Assembly (NCBI GenBank): GCA_913057945.1
Contig: CAJXOF010000009.1
Span: forward strand, 1-64,000
Direction of reading: 5' to 3'
Origin: an uncultured Hyphomonadaceae bacterium
Lineage (GTDB): Bacteria; Pseudomonadota; Alphaproteobacteria; Caulobacterales; Hyphomonadaceae
DNA: 64,000 nucleotides
Position 1 is the stretch's first letter. Every line of letters begins with the position of its first letter. Positions 34,809 to 44,336 of this stretch are shown piece by piece. Below the pieces are notes generated by a model, which was not told where the DNA came from, did no database searches, and saw nothing but the letters and a program-made list of their open reading frames with translations. Position numbers and translations under genes: made by a program.

Positions 34809-35990
34809 ATGCCGACCCCCAAGACCTTTCGCATAGACATTCCACAGGACAAGCTCGACGCCATCATGGCGCGGGTGAAGGCGTATGACTGGTTTCCGGC
34901 GCCGGCCAATGAAGAGGGCTTTTCCTACGGCATGTCCACAAAGGTCATGAAGGATATCCAGCGCTACTGGATTGCGGGTTATGACTGGCGCAAATCCGAG
35001 GACATCCTGAACAGGTATCCCAGCTACAAGGTCGAGATTGACGGCCAGATCATCCACTATGTTCATGTTGTCGGCGAAGCGGGCGGGCGCCGCCCGCTGC
35101 TCATCACGCATGGCTGGCCCGGCTCAATTTTCGAATTCTGGGACACCATCGGCCCGCTCGCCTTTCCCTCGAATCATGGCGGCAAGGCCGAAGATGCCTT
35201 TGACCTGATTATTCCGTCCCTGCCCGGCTATGGCTTTTCCGGGCGCCCGAAATCTCCCATCGGGCCGCGCGCCACAGCTGCGCTCTGGGACAGGCTGATG
35301 CGCGATGTGCTGAAATATGAAACTTATCTCGCGCAGGGCGGCGACTGGGGGAGCATGGTCACGTCATGGCTCGGTCTCGATCACGGCACGATCGACGCCA
35401 AGGGCGGCTGCCGCGCGATCCACCTGAACATGGTCGGTTTCCGGCCGACCCCTGCCACGCCCCAGACAGAGGCCGAAGGCGAATGGCTGGCCACCTCGCA
35501 GGCCGCCATGCAGCGCGAAGGCGCCTATCTGATGGAGCAGATGACCAAGCCCCAGACGCTGGCGATGGCCTTGATGGATTCCCCGGTCGGCACCGCGGCG
35601 TGGATCCTGGAGAAATTCAATGGCTGGTCAGACCTGTCCGAGGGCGGACTGTTGGACACCTATACAAAAGACCAGCTGCTTACCAATGTCATGATCTATC
35701 TGGTCAATGATGCCATCGCCACCAGTGTCTGGTTCTACAATGGTTTTGCGCAGGAAGGCGGCAATGCGCTGCCAGAAGATGTCCGGTGCGAGACGCCCAC
35801 GGCCTTTGCAAACTTCCCCGGCGAACCCGTCTACAAACCCGCGCCGCAGAGCTGGTTCGAGAGGGCGTACAACCTCACCCGCTGGACGGATTTGCCGCGT
35901 GGCGGTCATTTCGCGGCGATGGAGGAGCCTGATCTATATGTCGAAGAGATGCGCACCTGGGGCAACAGCGTGGCCGCCCCCAAGGACTGA
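34809..35990 (+). CDS. Epoxide hydrolase (EHN-type alpha/beta hydrolase)
   Basis: 393 residues with the N-terminal EHN domain (FRIDIPQDKLDAIMARVKAYDWF) and an alpha/beta-hydrolase core. The oxyanion motif is HGWPGSIFEFW, the nucleophile Asp lies in QGGDWGSMV, the acid/base region includes lid tyrosines, and the catalytic His is in RGGHFAAMEEP near the C-terminus. It resembles microsomal-type epoxide hydrolases that open epoxides to diols. CGAGG is upstream of the start. The substrate is unknown; with the P450 and HCCA-like genes it adds to a xenobiotic or lipid-oxidation flavour. Confidence 0.88.
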   Translation: MPTPKTFRIDIPQDKLDAIMARVKAYDWFPAPANEEGFSYGMSTKVMKDIQRYWIAGYDWRKSEDILNRYPSYKVEIDGQIIHYVHVVGEAGGRRPLLITHGWPGSIFEFWDTIGPLAFPSNHGGKAEDAFDLIIPSLPGYGFSGRPKSPIGPRATAALWDRLMRDVLKYETYLAQGGDWGSMVTSWLGLDHGTIDAKGGCRAIHLNMVGFRPTPATPQTEAEGEWLATSQAAMQREGAYLMEQMTKPQTLAMALMDSPVGTAAWILEKFNGWSDLSEGGLLDTYTKDQLLTNVMIYLVNDAIATSVWFYNGFAQEGGNALPEDVRCETPTAFANFPGEPVYKPAPQSWFERAYNLTRWTDLPRGGHFAAMEEPDLYVEEMRTWGNSVAAPKD

Positions 35991-36298
35991 TGGCCGCCTG
36001 TCCACAGGGTGATCCCAAATGGGCCGGGCGATGGCGCATCACCAATCCGCCAGCAAGGTAAAGCCGTCTATTCTGGCCCTGCTGCGGGGTTTTCGTCTTC
36101 TTCCGCAGTAAGGTCTGGTGGAATGCGGCAGTCTGGTCTGGCGACCTGCTGAGTTTCACCGCGCGGATGGGACGGGCCCCAATGCATGGGGGCACCTACT
36201 ATCCTGAAATTTGACTATTCGTCCTCGTGACAATGGAGCCCTGCTCCCATCCGCAAGGACCGATCCCCGCACAAACCGGATGGCATCCGCCAGTCCGG
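35991..36298. other. Intergenic region with no gene found
   Basis: 308 bases between the convergent ends of the epoxide hydrolase and nusB. Short open frames on both strands lack ribosome sites and recognisable products. A short GC-rich inverted repeat (GCCCC/GGGGC near 36176-36193) is present without a T-run. I see no tRNA or riboswitch. It is the only wide gap among the convergent junctions of this window. Confidence 0.6.
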
Positions 36299-36766
36299 CT
36301 ATTTGCGCAGGTCCCTGGCCAGATTGTCCAGTACGGCATTGGCGAATTTCGCTTCCTGCTCGTCAAAGAAATCATGCGCCAGCGATACATATTCATCCAG
36401 GATGATGGCGTTCGACAGGTGCTGGTGCGCGATGAATTCAGCAGAGCCCGCGCGCAGCAGGGCGCGCATGGTCGCGTCCAGCCGGGTCAGCTTCCATCCT
36501 TTTGCGAGCCGTCCAAGGATCGCCTTGTCGATGGCAGCCTGATGGTCAACGACCGCATTTACGATGGATTTGAAAATATCCGGATCGGCTTCCTCGATCG
36601 GTTCTTCATCCGGACCGATGCCGAGACGATCTTCCATGAAGGCGCGGATGGTCGCGCGGGCCGACTTGCCGGTCTGCTCCATTTCATAAAGCGCCTGAAC
36701 GGCTGCGAGGCGCGCTCCCGCCCGCCTCGCCCGTGTAACCTCGAAGGGAATGTTCTGGTCGCTCAC
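36299..36766 (-). CDS. nusB: Transcription antitermination factor NusB
   Basis: Forms a heterodimer with S10 on boxA RNA during rRNA antitermination. The 155 residues are all helical, with RRAGARLAAVQALYEME, RLAKGWKLTRLDATMRALLRAGSAEFI and NAIILDEYVSLAHDFFDEQEAKFANAVLDNLA as the family signature. GTG 36766 is preferred because it overlaps the ribH stop as GTGA; a longer frame exists but reads through ribH. It is the last gene of the glyA-rib operon; the ribH-nusB pair is widespread. Confidence 0.93.
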   Translation of the reverse strand: MSDQNIPFEVTRARRAGARLAAVQALYEMEQTGKSARATIRAFMEDRLGIGPDEEPIEEADPDIFKSIVNAVVDHQAAIDKAILGRLAKGWKLTRLDATMRALLRAGSAEFIAHQHLSNAIILDEYVSLAHDFFDEQEAKFANAVLDNLARDLRK

Positions 36767-37191
36767 CGAATGAGTTCCTTGCGGAATTTGATCATGGCCA
36801 GACAAGCGTCTGCGGCGTCCTTGCCCTTGTTGCCGCGCTTGCGGTCCGCGCGGGCGAGCGCCTGTTCTTCGTTTTCGACGGTCAGAATGCCGAAGCCAAT
36901 CGCCTGGCGACGCTGCACGATCAGATCCATCAGGCCGCGGGCGCTTTCACCACAGACATAATCGTAATGGGTGGTTTCGCCCCGGATCACGCAGCCCAGC
37001 GCCACGGCGCCATCAAACCGGCCACTGTCGGCCGCCATGGCAATCAGGCCCGGCAATTCGAACGCGCCCGGCACTTCCATGACCGTCACTTTCGCGCCAG
37101 CAGCTTCAAGAGCTTCCAGCGCGCCAGCTTCGAGCTCATCGGAGATGTGCTTGTAATATTTCGAAATGGCGACAAGAACGCGGTCTGCCAT
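36763..37191 (-). CDS. ribH: 6,7-dimethyl-8-ribityllumazine synthase
   Basis: Penultimate enzyme of riboflavin synthesis, condensing the ribityl pyrimidinedione with dihydroxybutanone phosphate. The 142 residues show VPGAFELPG, GCVIRGETTHYDYV with the catalytic His, and NKGKDAADACL. The start ATG shares its A with the TGA stop of ribBX (TGATG). It overlaps nusB by four bases. Both couplings point to one polycistronic message. Confidence 0.96.
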   Translation of the reverse strand: MADRVLVAISKYYKHISDELEAGALEALEAAGAKVTVMEVPGAFELPGLIAMAADSGRFDGAVALGCVIRGETTHYDYVCGESARGLMDLIVQRRQAIGFGILTVENEEQALARADRKRGNKGKDAADACLAMIKFRKELIR

Positions 37192-38318
37192 CAATTGTTC
37201 TCCTCATGAAGATTGCGCCACCCCTCTATCGTCAGGCCGTAGCCGTCAAGGCCTGCCAAGCGGGTAGGCTGCGTTCCGGACAGGTAGATCATGCGGCGTA
37301 CGCCCAAATCCCGCAGGATTTGCGCGCCGACACCGTATTCGCGAATGGGCGCGGTCGGATCGGGGGCCGCCAAAGGCTTCAGGCCCAGCCGCTCGGCAAT
37401 GATGTTCGGCCGCATCGTATTCACGAATACGACAACGCCCGGCTCTTCGGCGTCTGCAATCACGCGCATCGCGCGTTCAACCAGACCGTGTCTTGGGCCG
37501 TTTTCTCCCAGCACATCCGAGAGAATGTCCATCCGGTGCACCCGCACCAGCGTAGTGCTGTCCGGCGTGATGTCGCCGTGAACGATGGCGATATGCTCGG
37601 AATTGTCGAGCGCATTGCGGAAGCAGACCGTCCGGAACCCTTCCCCGTAACCGGAATCGAGCGGTGCTTCGACGCGGCGCTCCATGAATCGGTCATTCTT
37701 GCGGCGCCAGGCGATGAGGTCGGCAATCGTGCCGATCTTCAGATTGTGCAGCTGGGCGAACGCGACCAGTTCCGGAAGACGGGACATGGTGCCGTCTTCA
37801 TTCATGATCTCGCAGATCACGCCAGCGGGATAGAGGCCGGCCATACGGGAAATGTCGACGGCCGCCTCGGTATGGCCCGCGCGCACCAGCGTGCCGCCTT
37901 CGCGGGCAATCAGCGGGAAGACATGTCCGGGGGACACGATGTCCTCATGATCCTTGGTCGGGTCGATGGCGACGGCGATTGTCCGGGCACGGTCATGGGC
38001 CGAAATGCCCGTCGTGACGCCGTCCTTCGCTTCAATCGAAACCGTAAAGGCCGTTCCCATGCTTTCCCGATTGTTCCGGGTCATCATGTCGAGGTTCAGC
38101 GTATGCGCGCGCTCCTGGCCCATCGCCAGGCAGATCAGGCCCCGGCCGTGGCGTGCCATGAAGTTCACATGTTCCGGTGTCGCAAAATTGGCCGGAATGA
38201 TCAGGTCGCCCTCATTCTCCCGGTCCTCTGCATCGACCAGGATATACATCCGGCCATTGCGGGCATCTTCGATGATCTCGTCAATCGAGGAGATTGCCTG
38301 ATGGAATTCGCTACTCAT
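37191..38318 (-). CDS. ribB: DHBP synthase RibB with inactive cyclohydrolase half (RibBX type)
   Basis: Makes 3,4-dihydroxy-2-butanone 4-phosphate from ribulose 5-phosphate. The 375 residues have an intact RibB domain (about 1-205: DAEDRENEGDLI, RHGRGLICL, GGTLVRAGHTEA). The C-terminal domain (about 210-375) aligns with GTP cyclohydrolase II, but the zinc-binding cysteines (usual CxxGDxxxSxxCDC) are absent: the region reads VHRMDILSDVLGENGPRHG. Such RibBX proteins are known in Proteobacteria and keep only RibB activity. A separate RibA must exist elsewhere. Confidence 0.92.
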   Translation of the reverse strand: MSSEFHQAISSIDEIIEDARNGRMYILVDAEDRENEGDLIIPANFATPEHVNFMARHGRGLICLAMGQERAHTLNLDMMTRNNRESMGTAFTVSIEAKDGVTTGISAHDRARTIAVAIDPTKDHEDIVSPGHVFPLIAREGGTLVRAGHTEAAVDISRMAGLYPAGVICEIMNEDGTMSRLPELVAFAQLHNLKIGTIADLIAWRRKNDRFMERRVEAPLDSGYGEGFRTVCFRNALDNSEHIAIVHGDITPDSTTLVRVHRMDILSDVLGENGPRHGLVERAMRVIADAEEPGVVVFVNTMRPNIIAERLGLKPLAAPDPTAPIREYGVGAQILRDLGVRRMIYLSGTQPTRLAGLDGYGLTIEGWRNLHEENN

Positions 38319-38323
38319 AGTGC

Positions 38324-38944
38324 CTATTGCCCCTCTGGCGCATCGGCGCCGATCATCCGCGCCACGTAGCGTGCCAGCATGTCGATCTCAAGATTGACGC
38401 TGGAGCCGGGCTGCAACTGGTTGAGTGTGGTGACCTCCCAGGTGTGGGGAATGATCGCCAACTCGAAATCACCATTCGGCAAGGCTTCTGCCACCGTCAG
38501 GGACACGCCATTCACCGCCGCAGAGCCCTTGGTTGCGAAATAGCGCGCAATGCCTTCCGGCGGACGGATGGTCAGGCGATAGCTCTCGCCTTCAGGTTCG
38601 ATCGAGACAACCTGCCCGACCCCGTCGACATGTCCGAAGACGAAATGGCCGCCCAGCTCGTCGCCGAGCTTCAGGCTCTGTTCGAGATTGACATGAGATC
38701 CGGCCGTCCAGTCGCCCAGAATGGTCTTGGACAGGGTTTCCGGCACGGCTTCGGTCGCAAACCATGCGCCGCGCTCGCCCTGTCCCATGTCCACAACTGT
38801 CAGGCAAACGCCCGAATGCATGATGGACGCGCCCAGGGCGATATCTTCCAGTTTGTAGCGGCTTTCGACCTCGAACCGGCGAAGACCATTGCGGTCCTCC
38901 ACGGATCGGACGGTCCCGACATCGGTGACGAGGCCTGTAAACAT
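38324..38944 (-). CDS. ribE: Riboflavin synthase alpha subunit
   Basis: Dismutates two lumazines into riboflavin. The 206 residues contain the two lumazine-binding barrels: the first begins MFTGLVTDVGTV with SIMHSGVCLTVVD, and the second has HFVFGHVDGVGQV with SAAVNGVSLTVAE. It lies 22 bp after the RibD-type reductase and 5 bp before ribBX. Sometimes named ribC. Confidence 0.96.
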   Translation of the reverse strand: MFTGLVTDVGTVRSVEDRNGLRRFEVESRYKLEDIALGASIMHSGVCLTVVDMGQGERGAWFATEAVPETLSKTILGDWTAGSHVNLEQSLKLGDELGGHFVFGHVDGVGQVVSIEPEGESYRLTIRPPEGIARYFATKGSAAVNGVSLTVAEALPNGDFELAIIPHTWEVTTLNQLQPGSSVNLEIDMLARYVARMIGADAPEGQ

Positions 38945-38966
38945 TTCTCTGCCCTCAGTTTCTTAT

Positions 38967-39614
38967 TTAGACCCGTACATAGGTGTCCAGAACGTCAACC
39001 CCAATCCGTTCCGTCGCGATAGCGCGCCAACGTGACGCCTCCTTCAGGTCGGACAGGCCCAGCGCCCCCAAGGCAGGCAGGCCGTCTCCGCCGATCAGGA
39101 TAGGCGCCCGGAACCAGGCCATCTCGTGCACCAGGCCTTCGCGGATGAAGCTGGCCGCCAGCGTCCCGCCGCCTTCGATCAGGAGGGAGGAAATGCCTTC
39201 GGCTTCAGCCCTGCGGAGCAGGTCGTTTACGTCCACGCGAATGCCCTTGCCACAGCGCCAGATGTCGACCCCACTTGCCGCGAGAATATCCTGCGGCTGG
39301 CCATTCGTGGCCACAACCACGCGGCCGGATGAAACAGATTGAACCAGACGGGAATTGCGCGGTGTCCGGCCGTGAGAATCTGCCACAATGCGCACGGGCT
39401 GGGTTTTCGGTAGTGGCACGGTGCGGGCGGTCAGCAGCGGGTCATCGGCCAGGACGGTGCCGATCCCCACCAGCACAGCATCATGCGCGGCCCGCAACTC
39501 ATGCGCGCGGGCCCGGGACTCGCTGCACGTGATCCACTGGCTCGTCCCGTCGGACAGGGCAATGCGGGCATCCAGCGATGTGGCTATTTTCAGGGTGACC
39601 TTGACCCCGCTCAT
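38967..39614 (-). CDS. RibD reductase domain only (no deaminase half)
   Basis: 215 residues equal to the C-terminal reductase domain of Rib[53 protein letters not shown], and [19 protein letters not shown]. It should reduce the ribosyl side chain of the pyrimidine intermediate with NADPH. Usual RibD is about 330-380 residues with an N-terminal zinc deaminase. Here the start codon overlaps the nrdR stop as ATGA, so there is no room for a deaminase, and no frameshifted remnant is seen. The deaminase must be encoded elsewhere, or the gene functions differently. Confidence 0.88.
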   Translation of the reverse strand: MSGVKVTLKIATSLDARIALSDGTSQWITCSESRARAHELRAAHDAVLVGIGTVLADDPLLTARTVPLPKTQPVRIVADSHGRTPRNSRLVQSVSSGRVVVATNGQPQDILAASGVDIWRCGKGIRVDVNDLLRRAEAEGISSLLIEGGGTLAASFIREGLVHEMAWFRAPILIGGDGLPALGALGLSDLKEASRWRAIATERIGVDVLDTYVRV

Positions 39615-40081
39615 CCGGCGTCGCCTTCATCTTCCAGCGACGTCTGCTCGATGAATTGGGCGAAATCGTTCGGATCACGGAAATCCTTGTAGACGCTGGC
39701 GAAGCGCACATAGCCGACCGGATCGACCTGCCGTAGCGCTTCCATCGCGAACTCGCCAACATCATTGGAGCTGACTTCCGTCTCGCCTCCACTTTCCAGC
39801 TTCCGGGCAATGCCAGACACCATCTGGTCGATCTGTTCGCGATCCACCGGGCGTTTCCGCAGGGCGATGGTGATAGACCGGGTCAGCCGGTCCCGGTCGA
39901 ATGGCACACGCTTGCCGTCACGCTTGACCACGGTGATCTCACGCAACTGGACCCGCTCGAACGTTGTGAAACGGGCGCCGCACGCCTCGCACACCCGCCG
40001 GCGACGCACAGCCGTGTTGTCTTCAGCCGACCGGCTGTCCTTCACCGATGTGTTCTCGGAACCGCAGAACGGGCAGCGCAA
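39611..40081 (-). CDS. nrdR: Ribonucleotide reductase repressor NrdR
   Basis: ATP/dATP-sensing repressor of ribonucleotide reductase genes. The 156 residues have a zinc ribbon with Cys3, Cys6, Cys31 and Cys34 ([13 protein letters not shown] and [14 protein letters not shown]) and an ATP-cone ([20 protein letters not shown]). It starts 6 bp after glyA and overlaps the next gene by four bases. The glyA-nrdR-rib order is conserved in many Alphaproteobacteria. Confidence 0.96.
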   Translation of the reverse strand: MRCPFCGSENTSVKDSRSAEDNTAVRRRRVCEACGARFTTFERVQLREITVVKRDGKRVPFDRDRLTRSITIALRKRPVDREQIDQMVSGIARKLESGGETEVSSNDVGEFAMEALRQVDPVGYVRFASVYKDFRDPNDFAQFIEQTSLEDEGDAG

Positions 40082-40087
40082 GGTCTA

Positions 40088-41395
40088 TCAGGCCCCCAAT
40101 CCATTATAGATCGGGAATTGCGCGGTCAGGGCTTTCACCTCTGCGCGCACCTTATCCTCGGCGGACGTGCTTTCGCCGGACGCGACCGCATCGACGATCT
40201 CGCCAATCCAGTTGCCGATCTGCGTGAATTCCTCTTCGCCGAACCCGCGGGTCGTCCCGGCTGGCGAGCCAACTCGGATACCGCTGGTAATGGTCGGCTT
40301 CTGGGGATCAAACGGCACGCCATTCTTGTTGCAGGTGATGAAGGCCCGCTCCAGCGCATGCTCGGCGTCGCGGCCCGTCACATTCTTCGGGCGCAGATCA
40401 ATCAGGGCCACATGCGTGTCGGTGCCGCCGGACACCACGTCCAGGCCGCTCGCCTTGCAGGCTTCTGACATGGCCTGGGCATTGGCGACGACTTGGGCCG
40501 CATAGGCCTTGAACTCAGGGCACAACGCTTCCCCAAAAGCCACGGCTTTCGCCGCGATGACATGCATCAGCGGGCCGCCCTGAATGCCGGGGAAAATCGC
40601 CGAATTGATCTTCTTGGCCAGCGCCTCGTCATTGGTCAGGATCATCCCGCCGCGTGGACCGCGCAGCGTCTTGTGCGTCGTCGTGGTAGCGATGTGAGCA
40701 TGATCCAGCGGGTTCGGATGGGCGCCGCCGGCAACGAGGCCCGCAAAATGGGCCATGTCGACGAGGAACAGCGCGCCAACCTCATCCGCGATTTCACGGA
40801 ACCGCTTGAAGTCGATCTGGCGCGGATAGGCCGAGCCGCCCGCAATAATCAGCTCTGGGCGATGCGCCTTCGCAAGGCGCTCCACTTCGACAAAATCGAT
40901 CCGGTCGTCTTCGCGGCTGACACCATATTGAACGGCATTGAACCATTTGCCCGACTGATTGGGCCGCGCGCCATGGGTCAGGTGACCGCCTGCGTCGAGG
41001 CTCATGCCGAGAATCGTGTCTCCGGGCTTCAGCACGGCGTTGAACACGCCCTGATTGGCCTGGCTGCCGGAATTCGGCTGAACATTCGCAAACCCGCAAT
41101 TGAACAATTGCTTCGCTCGCGCGATGGCCAGTTCTTCGGCAATGTCGACAAACTCACAGCCACCATAATAGCGCTTGCCGGGATAACCTTCGGCGTACTT
41201 GTTCGTCAGGACCGTTCCCTGGGCTTCCAGCACGGCTTGGGAGACAATGTTTTCCGAAGCAATCAGCTCGATTTGCTGCTGTTGGCGCGTGCGTTCCTTG
41301 CGGATCGCGTCGAACACTTCGGGATCGCGTTCTTCCAAATTCTGGCTGAAGAAATCCGTGGTGTCGAACCGGGCGGGCTGGGCTGTGTCTGCCAT
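40088..41395 (-). CDS. glyA: Serine hydroxymethyltransferase
   Basis: PLP enzyme making glycine and 5,10-methylene-tetrahydrofolate from serine. The 435 residues contain [28 protein letters not shown], the PLP lysine in [14 protein letters not shown] and [17 protein letters not shown] 41395 gives the expected MADTAQ start; the frame extends 30 codons upstream without homology. It is the first gene of a seven-gene operon through nusB. The 223-bp gap to the divergent mucR holds the promoters. Confidence 0.97.
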   Translation of the reverse strand: MADTAQPARFDTTDFFSQNLEERDPEVFDAIRKERTRQQQQIELIASENIVSQAVLEAQGTVLTNKYAEGYPGKRYYGGCEFVDIAEELAIARAKQLFNCGFANVQPNSGSQANQGVFNAVLKPGDTILGMSLDAGGHLTHGARPNQSGKWFNAVQYGVSREDDRIDFVEVERLAKAHRPELIIAGGSAYPRQIDFKRFREIADEVGALFLVDMAHFAGLVAGGAHPNPLDHAHIATTTTHKTLRGPRGGMILTNDEALAKKINSAIFPGIQGGPLMHVIAAKAVAFGEALCPEFKAYAAQVVANAQAMSEACKASGLDVVSGGTDTHVALIDLRPKNVTGRDAEHALERAFITCNKNGVPFDPQKPTITSGIRVGSPAGTTRGFGEEEFTQIGNWIGEIVDAVASGESTSAEDKVRAEVKALTAQFPIYNGLGA

Positions 41396-41618
41396 TGTGC
41401 GAATCTCCTGCTGGGTCTCGCGCTGTTTACGCTCAGGCGGGTCAAGTCGCAACCATCGGTGCGCGCTCTGGCCACAATATCGCACTTTGCCTGGACATAT
41501 TGAGGGATTGTGTTCGGAATGTCGTGCAAATACTTGAAGAACTGTGGTATTTAGAAGTTAAGGTGGGGTCTGAATGTGCGGCTGAAGTTCCAAATACCTG
41601 ACAGAGTCTTGGTGAGCC

Positions 41619-42041
41619 ATGAGTGAATACGAGACATCTGACCTGCTCGACATGACGGCCGAGATTGTCTCGTCCTATGTGTCGAACAACCAGGTCGAGG
41701 CGGATGCGCTGCCACAGCTCATCCGGAACATCTACGAGACAGTGTCAGGACTGGCGGACGCCGTGGAGCCGGTTGTTGAAATACAGGATCCGGCCGTGCC
41801 GATCTCGAAATCCATCCTGCCGGATTATCTGGTTTGCCTGGAAGACGGCCGCAAGCTCAAGATGCTCAAACGGTATCTGCGCTCGAAATTCGACATGACC
41901 CCCGAAGAGTATCGCGCCAAATGGGGCTTGCCAGCAGACTATCCAATGGTCGCGCCAAACTATGCAAAGCTGCGCTCAAAGCACGCCAAGCAGATCGGAC
42001 TCGGCAAAAAGGCTGCGCCCAGGCCGAAGAAAACCAAATAG
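41619..42041 (+). CDS. mucR: MucR/Ros-family transcriptional regulator
   Basis: 140-residue DNA-binding regulator of the Ros/MucR family, which in Caulobacter works with the cell-cycle regulators and in rhizobia controls surface polysaccharide and motility. The core is PISKSILPDYLVCLEDGRKLKMLKRYLRSKF followed by MTPEEYRAKWGLPADYPMVAPNYA, the family signature. Of the four usual zinc ligands (Cys, Cys, His, His) only the first Cys is kept; the others are Asp, Tyr and Lys/Phe. Ros-like proteins that fold without zinc are known. GGTGAG precedes the ATG. The C-terminal tail is very basic. Confidence 0.9.
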   Translation: MSEYETSDLLDMTAEIVSSYVSNNQVEADALPQLIRNIYETVSGLADAVEPVVEIQDPAVPISKSILPDYLVCLEDGRKLKMLKRYLRSKFDMTPEEYRAKWGLPADYPMVAPNYAKLRSKHAKQIGLGKKAAPRPKKTK

Positions 42042-42054
42042 GCGCGAAAGCGCG

Positions 42055-43272
42055 TCAGGCAGCCTTGTCGAGGCCCAGCTGTTTCCAGACCGCAAGAATG
42101 GCGGCCACCAGCTCATCCATCATCACTTCGTCATGCACCGGGCTCGGCGTGAAGCGCAGGCGTTCGGTGCCCTTCGGTACGGTCGGATAATTGATCGGCT
42201 GAACATAGATACCGAAATCGAACAGCAGCGTATCGGACAGCGCCTTGCAGCGTTCCGGGTCGCCCACGAGCAGCGGCACGATATGCGTGTCGTTGTCGAT
42301 CAGCGGCAGGCCGGCATCGCGGAATTTCTGCTTCAGCAACGCGGCATTCGCCTGATGCGTGCGGCGCAATTCTCGGCCCGTATCGCTGCGCAGCTTCTGG
42401 ATGCTGGCAAGTGCGCCTGCGGCCATCACCGGACAGGTCGACGTGGTGAAGATGAAACCGGATGCCATCGACCGGATGGCATCGACCACGGTTTCGTGAC
42501 TGGAAATGTAGCCGCCCATGACGCCATAGGCCTTGCCCAGCGTACCTTCGATGATGTCGATCCGGTCGGCCAGGCCCCACATCTCAGCCACGCCCGCGCC
42601 ATTCTCGCCATACATGCCGACGGCATGCACTTCGTCGAGATAGGTCAGCGCGTCAAACTCATCCGCAAGATCGCAAATCTCTTCCATGCGGCCAAAATCG
42701 CCATCCATGGAATACACGCTCTCGAATGCGATCAGTTTCGGACGCTCGGGATCGTCATTTTCCAGCAGCGCCCGGAGGTGATCGACGTCATTGTGCCGGA
42801 AGATGCGGCGGTCCGCACCGGAGCGGCGAATGCCTTCGATCATGGAGGCGTGGTTCAGCGAGTCGGAATAGATGATCAGGTCTGGCAGAATCTTGCCCAG
42901 GGTCGACAGCGTGGCCTCGTTCGAGACGTAGCCAGACGTGAACAGAAGCGCGGCTTCCTTGCCATGCAGATCGGCCAGTTCGCGCTCAAGATCGACATGG
43001 TAACGGGTCGTGCCGGAAATGTTGCGCGTACCGCCGGAACCTGCGCCGAAACTGTCGATGGCTTCGTGCATGGAATTGATGACATCCTCATCCTGGCCCA
43101 TGCCGAGATAGTCATTGGAGCACCAGATGGTGACTTCGCGCTCGCCATCCTCGAACCGTGCCGTCGCCTTCGGGAACCTGCCCTTGTGACGGTGCAAGTC
43201 CACGAATACGCGGTAGCGGCCTTCGCCGTGAATGGAGTTGAGCGCGTCCTCGAAGGCCTTCAGATGCTTCAT
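42055..43272 (-). CDS. hemA: 5-aminolevulinate synthase
   Basis: PLP enzyme condensing glycine and succinyl-CoA into 5-aminolevulinate, the C4 haem pathway of Alphaproteobacteria. The 405 residues contain [37 protein letters not shown] and the PLP lysine in [13 protein letters not shown]. The C-terminal segment [13 protein letters not shown] is also typical. It converges on mucR with 13 bp between stop codons. No transcription signal is evident beyond a promoter-sized gap of 103 bp before the aldolase gene. Confidence 0.97.
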   Translation of the reverse strand: MKHLKAFEDALNSIHGEGRYRVFVDLHRHKGRFPKATARFEDGEREVTIWCSNDYLGMGQDEDVINSMHEAIDSFGAGSGGTRNISGTTRYHVDLERELADLHGKEAALLFTSGYVSNEATLSTLGKILPDLIIYSDSLNHASMIEGIRRSGADRRIFRHNDVDHLRALLENDDPERPKLIAFESVYSMDGDFGRMEEICDLADEFDALTYLDEVHAVGMYGENGAGVAEMWGLADRIDIIEGTLGKAYGVMGGYISSHETVVDAIRSMASGFIFTTSTCPVMAAGALASIQKLRSDTGRELRRTHQANAALLKQKFRDAGLPLIDNDTHIVPLLVGDPERCKALSDTLLFDFGIYVQPINYPTVPKGTERLRFTPSPVHDEVMMDELVAAILAVWKQLGLDKAA

Positions 43273-43375
43273 CTGCTTAGTTCCCGATCTTTCCCGAGCC
43301 TACATAGGGCCCAAAGCGACGATTGATAATGGCTCCATACGTCGCGGACAGCTTTTGTCGCATACGGGAATTCCC

Positions 43376-44167
43376 CTAGGCGTCATATCCCGGCATTTGC
43401 CGATCCAGCTTGCGGATCAGCGCAGGCCAGATCAGCTTTTCCGTGATCATGTTCATTCCGGAGCTCTGCTCGGTCAATCCGCCCTGTCCGGCAACCTTTT
43501 CCTGCAGGTGGGACTCGCATTCCAGCACGCCGTCCCGGCCCGCCGAAAGCGCCATGATCTGCATGTTGCAGGCCCGCTCAAGGAAGAACATCCGGGTGAA
43601 AGCGGCGGCGGCGGTTTCGCCAATGGTCAGGGTGCCGTGATTGCGCAGCAGCATGGAGTGCTTCTTCGGGCCGAGGTCGGCCACGAGGCGCTCACGCTCG
43701 TCGAGGTCCAGCGCGATGCCTTCATAATCGTGATAGGCAATATCCTCGCGCACGATCATGGCCGTCTGGCTCAGCGGCATCAGGCCTTCCTTCTGCGCGG
43801 AAACCGCAACGCCCTGATCGGTGTGCACATGGATTACAACGTGGGCATCATCGCGCGCATCATGGATTGCCGAGTGAATGGTAAAGCCCGCCGGATTGAT
43901 GAAATTCTCGGTCTCCTGGACAATGTTGCCCTCCAGATCGACTTTCACCAGCGACGAGGCGGTGATTTCCTCAAAGAAATAGCCATAGGGATTGATCAGG
44001 AAGTGATGATCCGGCCCCGGTACGCGGTGCGAGATGTGCGTGAAGATCATGTCGTCCCACCCCTGCAAGGCGATCAGGCGGTAGAGCGCCGCAAGGTCCA
44101 CACGGGCCTGCCACTCCTCGGCTGAAACGGAGGAACGTATGTCTATTTTCTGCGTGCCATCGGCCAT
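43376..44167 (-). CDS. Class II aldolase/adducin-family protein
   Basis: 263 residues with the zinc aldolase fold. Histidine ligands are apparent in IHVHTDQG and RNHGTLTIG, with FTHISHRVPGPDHHFLINPYG near residue 42. It belongs to the adducin-like branch common in Proteobacteria, often annotated only by family, with no defined substrate. GGGAGC precedes ATG 44167; a longer frame to 44338 is not supported. nadK is divergent, 169 bp away. Confidence 0.82.
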   Translation of the reverse strand: MADGTQKIDIRSSVSAEEWQARVDLAALYRLIALQGWDDMIFTHISHRVPGPDHHFLINPYGYFFEEITASSLVKVDLEGNIVQETENFINPAGFTIHSAIHDARDDAHVVIHVHTDQGVAVSAQKEGLMPLSQTAMIVREDIAYHDYEGIALDLDERERLVADLGPKKHSMLLRNHGTLTIGETAAAAFTRMFFLERACNMQIMALSAGRDGVLECESHLQEKVAGQGGLTEQSSGMNMITEKLIWPALIRKLDRQMPGYDA

Positions 44168-44336
44168 GTTTGAAGCTCCCTGATATGTTTTGACGTAAAC
44201 TAGCGGAAAACCTGTTGGCAGGCCAGAAAAAGCTGACACTTGCGTCATCTTGCAGAACCGGGCCAATCCGCTGCACGCGGCGGCATCCCAGAAAGCGCCT
44301 TGACGCTCCGGCCCTTCGCAAAGCAGATGGGCCACC

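Noticed and set aside
36299-39614. FMN riboswitch for the riboflavin genes
   Set aside because: I looked for the conserved RFN pattern around the rib genes and upstream of glyA and saw none.
41962-43326. 454-codon plus-strand open frame across hemA
   Set aside because: Antisense to hemA and overlapping mucR; no family match by eye.
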